The notes: a model not told the origin generated them from the sequence alone. A stretch of DNA of 64,000 nucleotides from CAIYRG01 sp963747255 (GCA_963747255.1 CAVVEG010000006.1:62001-126000), one strand, 5' to 3'. Positions 15,933 through 25,981 are shown, numbered from the stretch's first letter. Translations and numbers: made by a program.

Positions 15933-17042
15933 ATGAGCCACAAGATTCTGTTGCTTGCCGGTGATGGCATCGGCCCCGAGGTCATGGCCGAAACCGGGCG
16001 CGTTCTGGACTGGATGGCAGCGGAGCGCAGCATCCGCTTCGAAACCGAACGGGGACTTGTGGGCGGCGCGGCGCTGGACGCGGAAGGGGTTGCGGTCAGC
16101 GAAGCGACGATGCGCCTCGCGCACGGCGCGGACGCAGTGCTGTTCGGCGCGGTGGGCGGTCCGCAATGGGACAACAATCCGTTCGACAGGAAACCCGAAC
16201 GGGGTTTGCTGCGCCTGCGCAAGGACCTGGAGCTTTTCGCGAATTTGCGTCCGGCCCTGTGCTTCGATGCACTGAAAGATGCCTCAACGCTGCGGCCCGA
16301 AGTGGTTTCCGGCCTTGACATATTGATTGTCCGTGAACTGACCGGCGGGGTTTATTTCGGAGAACCACGCGGGATCATCGAGCTGAACGACGGCACGAGG
16401 CGAGCGGTGGATACACAGGTTTACACGACGGGCGAAGTGCAGCGCATCGCGCGTGTGGCCTTCGGCCTGGCGCGGCAGCGCGCGAACCGCGTGGCTTCGG
16501 CGGAAAAGTCCAATGTGATGCATACGGGCGTACTTTGGCGGCAGGAAGTGCAGAAAACCCACGATGCCGAGTTCGCCGATGTGGAGCTGACCCATATCCT
16601 GGCCGACAACTGCGCCATGCAACTCGTGCGCAATCCGAAGCAGTTCGACGTGATCGTCACCGACAATCTGTTCGGGGACGTGTTGTCCGACGAGGCGGCT
16701 CAATGCACCGGGTCCATCGGAATGCTGCCCTCTGCATCACTGGGAGCGAAGGACGAGAGGTCCGGCAAACAGCCTGGATTATACGAGCCGGTGCATGGCA
16801 CGGCGCCGGATATTGCCGGGAAGAACCTGGCCAATCCGCTGGCGTGCATTCTGTCTTTTGCCATGTGTCTGCGCTATTCGCTGAATCATGCGGATGAGGC
16901 GAAGCTGGTCGAACGTGCGGTGGAACATGTGCTGGATTCGGGTCTTCGCACCGGCGACATCATGCAACCCGGCAAGACGCGCGTGGGCACGCAGGAGATG
17001 GGTGACGCCGTGATTGCCGCACTGAATGCAATAAACGCGTAA
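15933..17042 (+). CDS. leuB: 3-isopropylmalate dehydrogenase
   Basis: 369 residues. It oxidises and decarboxylates 3-isopropylmalate with NAD+ to 2-ketoisocaproate. Visible family blocks: LLLAGDGIGPEVM at the N-terminus, LRLRKDLELFANLRPA (substrate arginines), VTDNLFGDVLSDEAA (metal-binding aspartates) and YEPVHGTAPDIAGKNLANPLA (NAD loop). Length and domain order are complete. Directly downstream of leuD; with leuA at 53.5-55.1 kb the window holds three of the four leucine-specific genes in two places. Confidence 0.97.
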   Translation: MSHKILLLAGDGIGPEVMAETGRVLDWMAAERSIRFETERGLVGGAALDAEGVAVSEATMRLAHGADAVLFGAVGGPQWDNNPFDRKPERGLLRLRKDLELFANLRPALCFDALKDASTLRPEVVSGLDILIVRELTGGVYFGEPRGIIELNDGTRRAVDTQVYTTGEVQRIARVAFGLARQRANRVASAEKSNVMHTGVLWRQEVQKTHDAEFADVELTHILADNCAMQLVRNPKQFDVIVTDNLFGDVLSDEAAQCTGSIGMLPSASLGAKDERSGKQPGLYEPVHGTAPDIAGKNLANPLACILSFAMCLRYSLNHADEAKLVERAVEHVLDSGLRTGDIMQPGKTRVGTQEMGDAVIAALNAINA

Positions 17043-17167
17043 ACGCGCGACTGGTCACCGTGAGTTCCCGGCCGCTGCTTCGGCAATTTCGACGAGGCCG
17101 TAACACAGCAGAGCCGCGATCTGCGTCCGCCGACCGGCATCGCTACCGGGCCCGCACGCCCGCGGTG

Positions 17168-17527
17168 TTATGACCGGCCGCCGGAGAGTTGCGAACCCTG
17201 CAGACGTTCCACCGGCAGTGTGGCCGCATCGAGATCGTCGATGCAGCCAAGATTGACTCCGATCATGTCTGCGCGCGTGCGCGGCTGATGATGCGTGTAG
17301 ATGCCGCAATGCCTGCAAAAGTAATGCTTCGCCGCACGTGTGTTCCATTGGTAGAGCGAGAGCGCGTCTTCACCTTTGAGAAGGCGGAAATTGTCCATTG
17401 GCACACGCAGCATGATTGCGTTCCTGCGCTTGCAGAAGGAGCAATCGCACTGCACGCCCGAGGCGATATCGGCGTCAACCTCAAACTGGACGGCGCTACA
17501 GTGGCAGGAACCATGATGCGTTGCCAT
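17168..17527 (-). CDS. CENP-V/GFA-domain protein
   Basis: 119 residues with the zinc-binding cysteine pattern of the Gfa/CENP-V fold: GSCHCSAVQF at the start, CDCSFCKRRN in the middle and YFCRHCGIYTHH. The founding member was described as a glutathione-dependent formaldehyde-activating enzyme, but many relatives have unproven function, so a generic call is safer. It lies convergent to leuB and divergent from a 60-residue ORF. Nothing around it suggests formaldehyde metabolism. Confidence 0.88.
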   Translation of the reverse strand: MATHHGSCHCSAVQFEVDADIASGVQCDCSFCKRRNAIMLRVPMDNFRLLKGEDALSLYQWNTRAAKHYFCRHCGIYTHHQPRTRADMIGVNLGCIDDLDAATLPVERLQGSQLSGGRS

Positions 17528-17627
17528 AACAGATCCTCAAATTTTCGGCCGGCGCGCGTTGAGGTTTTTTGGTTACCGGACTGATCGAGATCAAAGGCGG
17601 CCATACACAAGTCCCTAGATTTCCGCA

Positions 17628-17810
17628 ATGGCCGCTTATCGAATCGATTTCGTCAATCACGCCAACCATGTTTTCCGGACAGAGCATTTCGAGGCTGATC
17701 ACGACGAGCACGCGAAAAGTCTTGCGCGGCAGCATTACCGGTCGGGCATTGGCAGAGGTTACCGGATCTGGCTCGGCGATCGTCAGATCCATAGCGAAGA
17801 CTATTCGTGA
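17628..17810 (+). CDS. Small hypothetical protein (60 residues)
   Basis: MAAYRIDFVNHANHVFRTEH begins a compact, acidic/histidine-rich sequence that ends GYRIWLGDRQIHSEDYS. The pattern (YRIxFxxxxNxVxxxExFEADxDexAxxxAR..Y....GyxIWxGDR) resembles short alphaproteobacterial proteins seen in many genomes, which have no assigned role; that resemblance is from memory. No signal peptide or membrane segment. A strong GC hairpin starts right after the stop. Confidence 0.55.
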   Translation: MAAYRIDFVNHANHVFRTEHFEADHDEHAKSLARQHYRSGIGRGYRIWLGDRQIHSEDYS

Positions 17811-17829
17811 CCCGCCGCTGAGCGGCGGG
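17811..17829 (+). terminator. GC-rich hairpin directly after the small ORF
   Basis: CCCGCCGC-TGA-GCGGCGGG forms a perfect 8-bp stem directly after the stop codon of the 60-residue ORF. The following bases are A-rich, not a T-run, so efficient intrinsic termination on this strand is doubtful; it may mainly stabilise the 3' end. Confidence 0.4.
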
Positions 17830-17950
17830 GATATCCAAAATTTAATCTCGAAGGCGCGGGGCAGACAATCGCCTCCCGGCTGCGTCAAATCTGCACGTTT
17901 TGAGCCTCAACTGCCCTTCCGCGTTTGCTTTTTTTCGTGCTCCGCTCTAG

Positions 17951-20900
17951 ATGGCCAAGACATCTGGGGGCAGTCTCTCCGTGAACATCCGCTTCGTCGC
18001 ACTCGGTCTCGCCGGTGTACTGCTCAGCAGCGCGGCAGCTGCCGATAATCTGACGATCAGCAGCAAGACCACGTCTTCCGTCGCAACCGCTGCGGCGGCC
18101 AACAACAGCCCAGGCGACATCACGATCAATTCCGGTGGTTCGGTCGAAGTTTCGCGAAGCGGCTACGCCATTTTGCTGAATTCCAACAACGCCGTCTCGA
18201 ACGCCGGGACAATTTCGAATGGCGGCGGCGCGGGCGCGATCGGGGTCGAGATCGTGCCGGGGTTCACCGGATCCATGACCAACTCCGGCACGATCAATGT
18301 CATCACCACGGGTACGGCGCCGACGACCGCGGGACAGTACGGAATCCTGCTGATGAACGGCAACGATGTCGCGTTCACCGGGACTGCCGCCAATGCCGCG
18401 ACCAGCCTGACCGCATCCTCCGTTATCGGAGTATTGTCGCCGGGCGACGTGGTTTCCGGGGCGACGGGATTCGTCAATGGAACCTATATTGTCAGCCAAA
18501 GCTCCGGAACGCCCGGGGGCGCCGGCGTGTATGTCCTGAGCCAGCCGGTGACGGCCGCATTTTCAAACACCGCACTTTCGGCAAGCGGCGCAACCCTGCT
18601 GGCCACAAGCTCTGGCACGACTCTCACGGTTTCTTCGGTGACCGGATCGCTCACGCAGGGCGATACGGTTTCCGGATCCGGGATTCCCCCGGGTACGACG
18701 ATTGTAAGCCAGGTTTCCGGCACGCCCGGTGGAAGCGGCGTGTACAAGACGAATCAATCGACCAACGTCGTGAATGGCACCCTCGCGGCATATCCCCAAA
18801 TCGCGCCATTCACCGGGGACATCGTTACCACTTCGACTTCCAAAATCACCGTGGCGGGATTCGGAGCCAACGGCATCGGCATCCTTTCGGAGCTGAACGG
18901 CAATCTGCTGCAGGGCGGAACGATCACGGCGCAGGGCACAACATCGAGTGGCATTGTCACGACCGCGCCCATCGACCACGCCTTCGTCAACACGGGAACC
19001 ATCGAGGCAACGGTGCCAACCGGCGTCACCACGGCGACCGCAACGAGCATATTGTCGCCCGGCTGGGCTGCCGCTATCGGCGGAAATGTGGGGGGCGGAA
19101 TCCTGAATGCCGGGCCGGTAAGCAGCGCGGACAAGACTGCTGCGGCAGTGATGAGCACGCTTGGCGCGTCGCCGGCGCTGATCATCGCTCCCACCATCGC
19201 TTCGGACCAGGCCAACATCACAATCGGAATGGTTTCCGATAGCAACACACCGGGCTACAGCATCATCAACCGGGGCAAGATCACTTCGACCGGAGTTCAA
19301 CCCGGCGTCTCACCCGTCGCGGTGCAGATCGGAAACGGGGCATCCGACACCAGCGGACTGACAACGACGCTGACCGGAGGGTTCTACAACAGCGGTACAA
19401 TTTCGGCCGTTGCGACCAGCGACAGCCCCTTGCCCATCCAGCTTCCGCCCTCGGCATCGAACGCGACAGGCATGTTCATCGGTGTGGGCGCTACCATCCC
19501 AAATCTTACAAATACGGCGACGGGCACAATCTCGGCGACGACATCGGGACCGAAGGGCGGCACTGCGACGGCGCTGATTATCCAGGGCACAGGCCAGATT
19601 CAGAGCACGGCATCCACTCTGACCGGGGGTGCGCTGCAGTCCCTGAACAATGCGGGGATCATATCCGCGAGCGCACAGACGTCGGATGCCACGATCAGCA
19701 ATCTTGGAGCCTTTGCGATCCAGGATTTCGGCGGCGCGCTGACATCGGTGACGAACAGCGGCACGATTTCTGCAACGGCCACGCAGATCAACAGCAATAC
19801 GCAATCCACGATCGCGGCGGATCTCTCTGCAAACCTGAACGCCGTGACCTTCACCAATACCGGCACCGTTACCGGTGATCTGTTGTTTCCCAACGTTGCC
19901 AATAGCCAGCTGAGCATAGAGGGCGCCAATGCAAAGGTGTCCGGAAGCATTCAGGCCGCAGGCCTCGGCACGGTGAATATCGGGGTTTCCGCGGGCGGGA
20001 CCGGGGGCTTTCTTCACACCAACCAGATCGTCAACGCCGGGTCCCTGACCGTCGGGCCGCAGGGCACCCTGGATGTCGGGATCGGCAGCATCCCGCAGGT
20101 CGTCTCGGCAACGGGGCCGGTATCATTTTTGACGGGCTCGAGGATCACGGTAACGCCGGTCACGATATTGCCCACCAATTCGTCGATCCGGCTGGTCCAT
20201 TCGGACACTTCGCTCACATTCGGAAATTTCGCTAACACCACCTCTTCGATCCAGGTGCCGTTTCTGTTCACGGGAACCGTCACCCAGGATGCCAACAACC
20301 TGACCCTCAGTCTGCAACGCAAGACGGCTGCGCAATTGGGCCTGATCGGAAACGCCGCGGCGGTTTACGAGCCTGCCATATCAGCGTCGCTTCGGGACCC
20401 GCAGGTCGGGGCGGCGCTGGGGACGCTTGGCAGCAGTGCCGCCGTGCAATTGGCGTTATTGCAACTGTTACCCGAGTCGACCGCGGCCGAATTGTCGGTG
20501 GCAGAGAGCCTGAGCGATCCGAACATCAACATCGTCGGTGTCCGGCAGCGCTCGCTGCTTCTCACGGATTTTCCCCAATCGGGGTTCAGCCCATGGTTTC
20601 AGGGAAGTTACGACAGGATCAGCGGCCTGGGCTCGGATCGATTCAGCGACAAGGGCGGTGGCGGAACTATCGGAGTCGACTTTACCGATCCGGCCAACGG
20701 ACATTTCGGAATTGCGCTGACCGTGCAACAGAGCCAGATCCTGCAGAAAGCGCCCATTGCCGGCAGTGAATCCGGAAGCTGGTACATTTTTTCTCCGTAT
20801 CTGGGATTTCGTTTCGGCGATTTTTTCGTGGACGCGCAACTGAATGGCGGCGGCGCCGCATTGCAGGCCTCGCGAACCGTCACCATTGGATCGTTGACAC

Positions 20901-21406
20901 GCATCACCAATTCCTCACCAAGCCTGACGCTGGCATCGGGAAGTGTTACCGGTGGCATGTTTGTCGATTTGGGTTTCGTCCGGTTGATGCCCCAGTTGAC
21001 ACTCAGCGGCCTGGCTCTGTTCAACCACAATTACGTCGAGCAAAACGGCGGAGCCGGGATTGATTTGACCGTCGGCTCGCACACACAGGATGAATTGTCC
21101 GGTTTCGCCGGACTTGGCATCGGAGACGCCTATGATTTTCTGGGTGGCGAATTGGTGCCCCAACTGCTCGTCGGCTGGGGCCGTGGATTGACAGGCGCCG
21201 GCGGCAACGCAAGCGCCGCGTTTGCGGCGATTCCGTTTTCGACTTTTTCGTTGTCCTTACCCTCGCTGTCACAATCAGAAGCCATTGGCGGCGTGAGTTT
21301 TGATTTTATTGCCGGCAGTGTTTCGATCGGAGCAAGCTATAACGTGATCTCAACTCCCGCGTGGCGGGAGCAGTCTGCGCGGTTAACCTTCAGCACGCGT
21401 TTCTGA
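17951..21406 (+). CDS. Large autotransporter (type Va) with outer-membrane beta-barrel
   Basis: 1151 residues. An N-terminal signal segment ends near SSAAAADN. The Ser/Thr/Gly/Asn-rich passenger has repeated short 'NSGTI-S/NTGTI' units (for example SNAGTISNGGGAG, TNSGTINV, FVNTGTIEAT, SNSGTISATA), the pattern of a parallel beta-helix. The C-terminal 280 residues or so form an autotransporter barrel (from about WFQGSYDRISGLGSDRF) and the chain ends in LTFSTRF with the terminal Phe needed by the Bam machinery. Two tandem SGTPGG-type modules sit at about residues 155-270. Likely an adhesin or surface protein; no protease triad was noticed. Confidence 0.9.
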   Translation: MAKTSGGSLSVNIRFVALGLAGVLLSSAAAADNLTISSKTTSSVATAAAANNSPGDITINSGGSVEVSRSGYAILLNSNNAVSNAGTISNGGGAGAIGVEIVPGFTGSMTNSGTINVITTGTAPTTAGQYGILLMNGNDVAFTGTAANAATSLTASSVIGVLSPGDVVSGATGFVNGTYIVSQSSGTPGGAGVYVLSQPVTAAFSNTALSASGATLLATSSGTTLTVSSVTGSLTQGDTVSGSGIPPGTTIVSQVSGTPGGSGVYKTNQSTNVVNGTLAAYPQIAPFTGDIVTTSTSKITVAGFGANGIGILSELNGNLLQGGTITAQGTTSSGIVTTAPIDHAFVNTGTIEATVPTGVTTATATSILSPGWAAAIGGNVGGGILNAGPVSSADKTAAAVMSTLGASPALIIAPTIASDQANITIGMVSDSNTPGYSIINRGKITSTGVQPGVSPVAVQIGNGASDTSGLTTTLTGGFYNSGTISAVATSDSPLPIQLPPSASNATGMFIGVGATIPNLTNTATGTISATTSGPKGGTATALIIQGTGQIQSTASTLTGGALQSLNNAGIISASAQTSDATISNLGAFAIQDFGGALTSVTNSGTISATATQINSNTQSTIAADLSANLNAVTFTNTGTVTGDLLFPNVANSQLSIEGANAKVSGSIQAAGLGTVNIGVSAGGTGGFLHTNQIVNAGSLTVGPQGTLDVGIGSIPQVVSATGPVSFLTGSRITVTPVTILPTNSSIRLVHSDTSLTFGNFANTTSSIQVPFLFTGTVTQDANNLTLSLQRKTAAQLGLIGNAAAVYEPAISASLRDPQVGAALGTLGSSAAVQLALLQLLPESTAAELSVAESLSDPNINIVGVRQRSLLLTDFPQSGFSPWFQGSYDRISGLGSDRFSDKGGGGTIGVDFTDPANGHFGIALTVQQSQILQKAPIAGSESGSWYIFSPYLGFRFGDFFVDAQLNGGGAALQASRTVTIGSLTRITNSSPSLTLASGSVTGGMFVDLGFVRLMPQLTLSGLALFNHNYVEQNGGAGIDLTVGSHTQDELSGFAGLGIGDAYDFLGGELVPQLLVGWGRGLTGAGGNASAAFAAIPFSTFSLSLPSLSQSEAIGGVSFDFIAGSVSIGASYNVISTPAWREQSARLTFSTRF

Positions 21407-21563
21407 TCCTGATTAAAAAAGCGTTCAGGGCGGGTTGCATAAAAATTGCATGATTCTGTCCCGTCGTTATGCCTTGATACAAGGTTGAACAACAATTCAT
21501 ACCGTGCGGGCTCAAATTTGTGCCAATGAACATGCGGTTTAAAAGGCCTTTCCGCAGCGCACC

Positions 21564-24500
21564 ATGAATCTGTCCGAAATCTTCATCAGGCGTCCGATCA
21601 TGACCATTCTGGTCATGGCAGCCCTGCTTCTCGCGGGGTTGTTCAGCTATTTCTCGCTGCCGGTCAACGAGCTGCCCAATATCGACTTTCCCACCATTGT
21701 GGTGAACGCAAACCTGCCGGGCGCAGACGCTTCGACCATGGGCTCCGCGGTCGCAACTCCGTTGGAGACGCAGTTCTCGGAAATTCCCGGCCTCGACACG
21801 ATGAATTCGGTCAGCGTTCTGGGCTCAACCCAGATCACGCTGCAGTTCCGGCTCGACCGGAACATCGACGGCGCGGCACTGGACGTGCAATCGGCAATTT
21901 CGGCCTCAACACGCCAGCTTCCGCCAAGCATGCCGACGCCGCCAATCATGCGGAAGATCAACCCGGCTGAAGCCTCGGTGCTGCTGATCACGGCGACTTC
22001 GCCCACGCTGCCGCTTCGCACCGTGGACGAATATGTGGAAACGATCGTCGTTCGCTCGATTTCGACGATCGAGGGCGTCGCCAGCGTGGATATTTTCGGC
22101 CAGGCGCGTCCGGCAGTTCGCATTCAGCTGGATCCAAACAAGCTGGCCGCCCGCGGCATCGGCGTGGACCAGGTGATTACTGCGATCCGCAATCAGAATG
22201 TGAATCTGTCCACCGGGACCCTGGACGGGCCTACCCGTTCGGCGGTCATCCAGGCGGACGGCCAACTGTTCAAGGCAGCTGATTTTCTCAATCAGATCAT
22301 TACCTACTCGAATGGCAGACCGGTGCGTTTCGGCGACATCGGTACCGCCGTGGACAGCGTCGAAAATGTCTGGCTGTCGGGGCGTTACAATGGCGTCACG
22401 GGCGTGACGATGGGGGTGAACCGTCAGCCCGGCGCCAATACGATTGCCGTTGTTGACGCCGTGAAAGCGAAGCTGGACCAGATCCGGGCGCAGCTGCCAC
22501 AGTCGATCCAACTGGAAACCACGCTGGACCGCGCCGAGGGTATCCGGAAATCGGTGCGCGACGTTCAGGAAACGCTGCTGCTGGCCGCGCTTTTGGTGGT
22601 GGGGGTGATTTTCATTTTTCTGCGCACCGCGTCCGCGACCTTCATTCCGGCGATTGCATTGCCCATCACGGTCATCGGCACTTTCGCCGGAATGGCATTT
22701 TTTGGCTTCAGCCTCGACAATCTTTCGCTGATGGCGCTGACCCTGAGCGTCGGATTCGTTGTCGATGATGCCATCGTGATGCTGGAAAACATCATGCGGC
22801 ATGTCGAGGACGGAATGCCGCCCTACCGGGCCGCGCTGATCGGCTCGAAAGAGATCTCCTTCACGATTCTTTCGATGACGGTGTCGCTGGCCGCGGTTTT
22901 CATCCCGGTTCTGTTCATGAACGGCATCGTGGGGCGGCTGTTGCATGAGTTCGCGGTTACCATCGTAATGACCATTCTGGTCTCCGGCTTCGTATCGGTG
23001 ACCCTCACCCCCATGCTGTGCAGTCGCCTGATCAAGCCGGTGCTCCCGGGGCACGCCGCCAAACATGGCGTCTTCTATCGCTGGAGCGAGAAAGCCTTCC
23101 TTGGAGTGCAGGAGGGATACCGGCGCACGCTGCACTGGTGTCTCAGGCACCGCCGCTTGACGTTGGGAGTATTCGTTACGAGCCTGGTGGCCACGATCTG
23201 GCTGTTCAAGATCATGCCGGCGGATTTCCTGCCGGCGGATGATGTGGGCCGCATCTATGCCTTCACCGAAGGCGCCAACGGAATCTCTTTCGAGGAGATG
23301 AAACGGCATCAGGACGAAGCAGCGCAGATCCTGTGGAATGACCCTAATATCCACGGTGCGATGTCGTCGGTAGGATCGGGCGGCGCGCGCGGCGGCGCCA
23401 ATCAGGGCTCTTTCTCGATTGTCCTCAAGCCGCGCGATCAACGTCTGGGCGTCGATCAGGTGATGGCAGAATTGCGCCGGAAATTCGCGCGCATTCCGGG
23501 CATCAATGTGTATCTGCAGAACCGGCCGGTAATCACGATCGGTGGCCTCGTCAGCAAGGCGCAATATCAGTACACGTTGCAGGACGCCGATACGAACGAG
23601 CTTTATACCTGGGCGCCCCGACTGAAGAGCGCCCTTGCCACGACGCCCGGTTTTCTCGACGTCACCAGCGACCTGGATCTGTCGACACCCTCGGTGCATG
23701 TCGTTGTGGACCGCGACCGTGCCTCGGCTCTCGGTATTTCCATGCAGGAGATCGAGGGGGCTCTCGGGGCGTCTTTTGGGGGCGAGCAGGTTTCACTGAT
23801 CAATACGCCGGCCGATCAGTTCCGGGTCATTCTCGAGCTGCTGCCGGAATATCAGCAGGATGCATCCTCGCTTCAGCGCCTGTTCCTGACCGGCCAAAAT
23901 CTCGGGGCCCTCAGTTCCACAGCAACCGGTAATCTGGTTCCGCTTTCGGCAATCACAAAGCTCGAAAACGGCAATTCGCCCCTGGCGGTAAATCACTATG
24001 GGCAGCTTCCGGCCGTCACGATCTCCTTCAGCCTGCCGCCGGGCGTAGCGCTGAGCGACGCGGTGGACAAACTCAATCAGGTGAAGGCCCAGATCAATAT
24101 GCCCGCGTCAATTCTGGCGACATTCCAGGGCACCGCTAAAGCATTCCAGGAATCGATGCAGGGAATGGGGTTCCTGCTGATCGGCGCCATTCTGGTGGTC
24201 TATATCATTCTCGGGATTCTCTATGAGAGCTTCATACACCCGCTGACGATTCTCTCCGGCCTGCCTTCGGCTGCCGTAGGGGCGCTCATTACGCTGTACC
24301 TGTTTCACTTTCCGCTGACGCTCTACGCCTTTGTCGGGATGATCATGCTGGTCGGCATCGTCAAGAAGAACGCAATCATGATGATCGACTTCGCCCTGGT
24401 GCGGGAGCGCGAGCATGGCGTCGATGCCGACACGGCGATCGCCGAAGCCGCGCTGATCCGCTTCCGTCCGATCATGATGACGACCATGGCAGCCCTGATG

Positions 24501-24698
24501 GGAAGTCTGCCGATCGCGTTCGGTTTTGGCGAAGGCGGCGCAAGCCGGCAGCCACTGGGATTGGCCGTGGTCGGTGGTTTGATCCTGAGCCAGATGCTAA
24601 CTCTCTACATCACGCCGGTGATCTATGGTTATCTTGATCGAGTGGGACGGTTTGCCGGACTCAGATGGAAAGCCGGGGCCGAAGTTCCAGCGGAATAG
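21564..24698 (+). CDS. RND-family efflux permease (HAE-1/MdtBC-like)
   Basis: 1044 residues, the length of an inner-membrane RND pump. It starts MNLSEIFIRRPIMTILVMAA, has the family's ELPNIDFPTIVV porter-domain opening, and the TM4 proton-relay block GFVVDDAIVMLENI with paired aspartates. TM segments cluster at both halves (about residues 10-30, 340-480 and 860-1020). Sequence style is closest to MdtB/MdtC/MuxB. No periplasmic adaptor (MFP) or outer-membrane channel gene adjoins it, so partners must be encoded elsewhere. Substrates cannot be predicted. Confidence 0.94.
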   Translation: MNLSEIFIRRPIMTILVMAALLLAGLFSYFSLPVNELPNIDFPTIVVNANLPGADASTMGSAVATPLETQFSEIPGLDTMNSVSVLGSTQITLQFRLDRNIDGAALDVQSAISASTRQLPPSMPTPPIMRKINPAEASVLLITATSPTLPLRTVDEYVETIVVRSISTIEGVASVDIFGQARPAVRIQLDPNKLAARGIGVDQVITAIRNQNVNLSTGTLDGPTRSAVIQADGQLFKAADFLNQIITYSNGRPVRFGDIGTAVDSVENVWLSGRYNGVTGVTMGVNRQPGANTIAVVDAVKAKLDQIRAQLPQSIQLETTLDRAEGIRKSVRDVQETLLLAALLVVGVIFIFLRTASATFIPAIALPITVIGTFAGMAFFGFSLDNLSLMALTLSVGFVVDDAIVMLENIMRHVEDGMPPYRAALIGSKEISFTILSMTVSLAAVFIPVLFMNGIVGRLLHEFAVTIVMTILVSGFVSVTLTPMLCSRLIKPVLPGHAAKHGVFYRWSEKAFLGVQEGYRRTLHWCLRHRRLTLGVFVTSLVATIWLFKIMPADFLPADDVGRIYAFTEGANGISFEEMKRHQDEAAQILWNDPNIHGAMSSVGSGGARGGANQGSFSIVLKPRDQRLGVDQVMAELRRKFARIPGINVYLQNRPVITIGGLVSKAQYQYTLQDADTNELYTWAPRLKSALATTPGFLDVTSDLDLSTPSVHVVVDRDRASALGISMQEIEGALGASFGGEQVSLINTPADQFRVILELLPEYQQDASSLQRLFLTGQNLGALSSTATGNLVPLSAITKLENGNSPLAVNHYGQLPAVTISFSLPPGVALSDAVDKLNQVKAQINMPASILATFQGTAKAFQESMQGMGFLLIGAILVVYIILGILYESFIHPLTILSGLPSAAVGALITLYLFHFPLTLYAFVGMIMLVGIVKKNAIMMIDFALVREREHGVDADTAIAEAALIRFRPIMMTTMAALMGSLPIAFGFGEGGASRQPLGLAVVGGLILSQMLTLYITPVIYGYLDRVGRFAGLRWKAGAEVPAE

Positions 24699-24738
24699 TT
24701 CCCGGACGGTGATGCCGGGCTGAGATGGATAGCAGCCG

Positions 24739-25239
24739 GTGGCCGGTCCGAATGACGCCCAACCATTTCGTGAATGCACAAAACCGGACGACATCGATTC
24801 CGTTGAGCGTCTGGTGGGCGCGACCGGCGTATTCAGCGCCCCCGAAATCGCCATTGCCCGGGAACTGGTCGAAGAAAACCTCGTAAAGGGCGACGTAGCC
24901 TCCGGGTACCGTTTCATCATTGCCGATGGCCGAGACGGAATGGACGGCTACACCTGCTACGGCCCGATTTCAGGCACCGAGCACCGGTATGAGCTCTACT
25001 GGATTGCGGTAAGACCCGATATTCGGGGTAGCGGTCTCGCCAGACGCCTCCTCGATGCGACAGAAGACGCGGTTCGCAAGCTCGGCGGAGCATGGCTTTT
25101 CGCCGAAACCTCTACCAGGTCCGACTACGCTGCGGCACGCCGTTTCTACGCCACGCATGGATACCGGTTGCTGGCTGAAATTCCGGACTGGCACGCCGAT
25201 GGCGATGGATTGGCGATTTACGGCAAGAAATTGACGTAA
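24739..25239 (+). CDS. GNAT-family N-acetyltransferase
   Basis: 166 residues with a GNAT fold: the acetyl-CoA loop is YWIAVRPDIRGSGLARRLLDA (core RGSGLAR), followed by LFAETSTRSDYAAARRFYATHGYRLLAEIPD, the usual C-terminal beta-hairpin with the Phe-Tyr pair. Starts with GTG at 24739, 40 bp after the RND gene; the ribosome site is weak. It may be co-transcribed with the pump, but the acceptor substrate is unknown. Confidence 0.82.
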   Translation: MAGPNDAQPFRECTKPDDIDSVERLVGATGVFSAPEIAIARELVEENLVKGDVASGYRFIIADGRDGMDGYTCYGPISGTEHRYELYWIAVRPDIRGSGLARRLLDATEDAVRKLGGAWLFAETSTRSDYAAARRFYATHGYRLLAEIPDWHADGDGLAIYGKKLT

Positions 25240-25289
25240 CGACAAAAGGGCGGCTTGGCGCCGTCCTTTCCTCAAGCAACGGCTCAGGC

Positions 25290-25724
25290 CTATCCCGGAG
25301 CGGCATCCGGAGTTGCCGGAACGGTCTGCCACTGTGCCGTGCATTGCCGGACATAGGGATAATAACCCTGAGGGTCATTGCAGTAGTACCAGTAAGCCCC
25401 ATCTGCGGGCTGTTGAGCATAGCCGGGCGCCTGAGGTGCGTAGCCGGCGGGCGGAGCCGCATAACCCTGCTGCACGACAACGGGCGGTGGCGCGTAATAG
25501 ACGGGCGGCGGAGCCCACAGGGGTGCATAGACGCCAAATCCGATGGAAGGCCGAAAGAAAAAGCCACGTCTCGGTCCCCACCAGCCGCCGCGCCAGGCGG
25601 CAGGCGTGAGGACGGCGCCGGAGGCGTTCGTCCGCCCGGTTTCGGTATACGCAGCGCTCGCCGCGCCAGCAATTCCAAAGGCAGCAATCAGCGCCGTTGC
25701 CCCCATGAACACAATTCTGGGCAT
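25290..25724 (-). CDS. Secreted Pro/Tyr-rich protein with YYC-GYYPYV-C motif
   Basis: 144 residues. A signal peptide (FMGATALIAAFGIAGAASAA) is followed by a GW/R-rich stretch, a Pro/Tyr/Ala-rich middle (APPPVYYAPPPVVVQQGYA) and a C-terminal motif YYCNDPQGYYPYVRQC followed by W and VP. The two cysteines could form a disulfide in the periplasm. A second gene in the window (35028-35702) ends with nearly the same motif. I know this C-terminal block from other proteobacterial proteins of unknown function; no activity is assigned. Confidence 0.75.
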   Translation of the reverse strand: MPRIVFMGATALIAAFGIAGAASAAYTETGRTNASGAVLTPAAWRGGWWGPRRGFFFRPSIGFGVYAPLWAPPPVYYAPPPVVVQQGYAAPPAGYAPQAPGYAQQPADGAYWYYCNDPQGYYPYVRQCTAQWQTVPATPDAAPG

Positions 25725-25981
25725 CTTCCTCTCCGCTTTAACGCGGGTGCCCGAATCCGGGTATTCCGCGTTGTGATTTCGTGGCGGAGATATCGGAGCT
25801 CAGGTGAACCGAAGCTGAACCACGCCCAAGTCCGAGGCTCCGACAGCCACGGCAGACGGAAGGTTTGCTTTGTCTGGAGCAAGGGATTTTGGGTGCCGGA
25901 ACTCCGGGCCTTCACAAATTTGGGGTTGAACCGCCGGCGAATTGATTGCAAGCAGGGGAATCGCATTCGGGTGAGGGACGC

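Noticed and set aside
21906..23699. 597-codon open frame opposite the RND pump gene
   Set aside because: Antisense shadow with the typical Arg/His-rich composition; the pump frame is complete.
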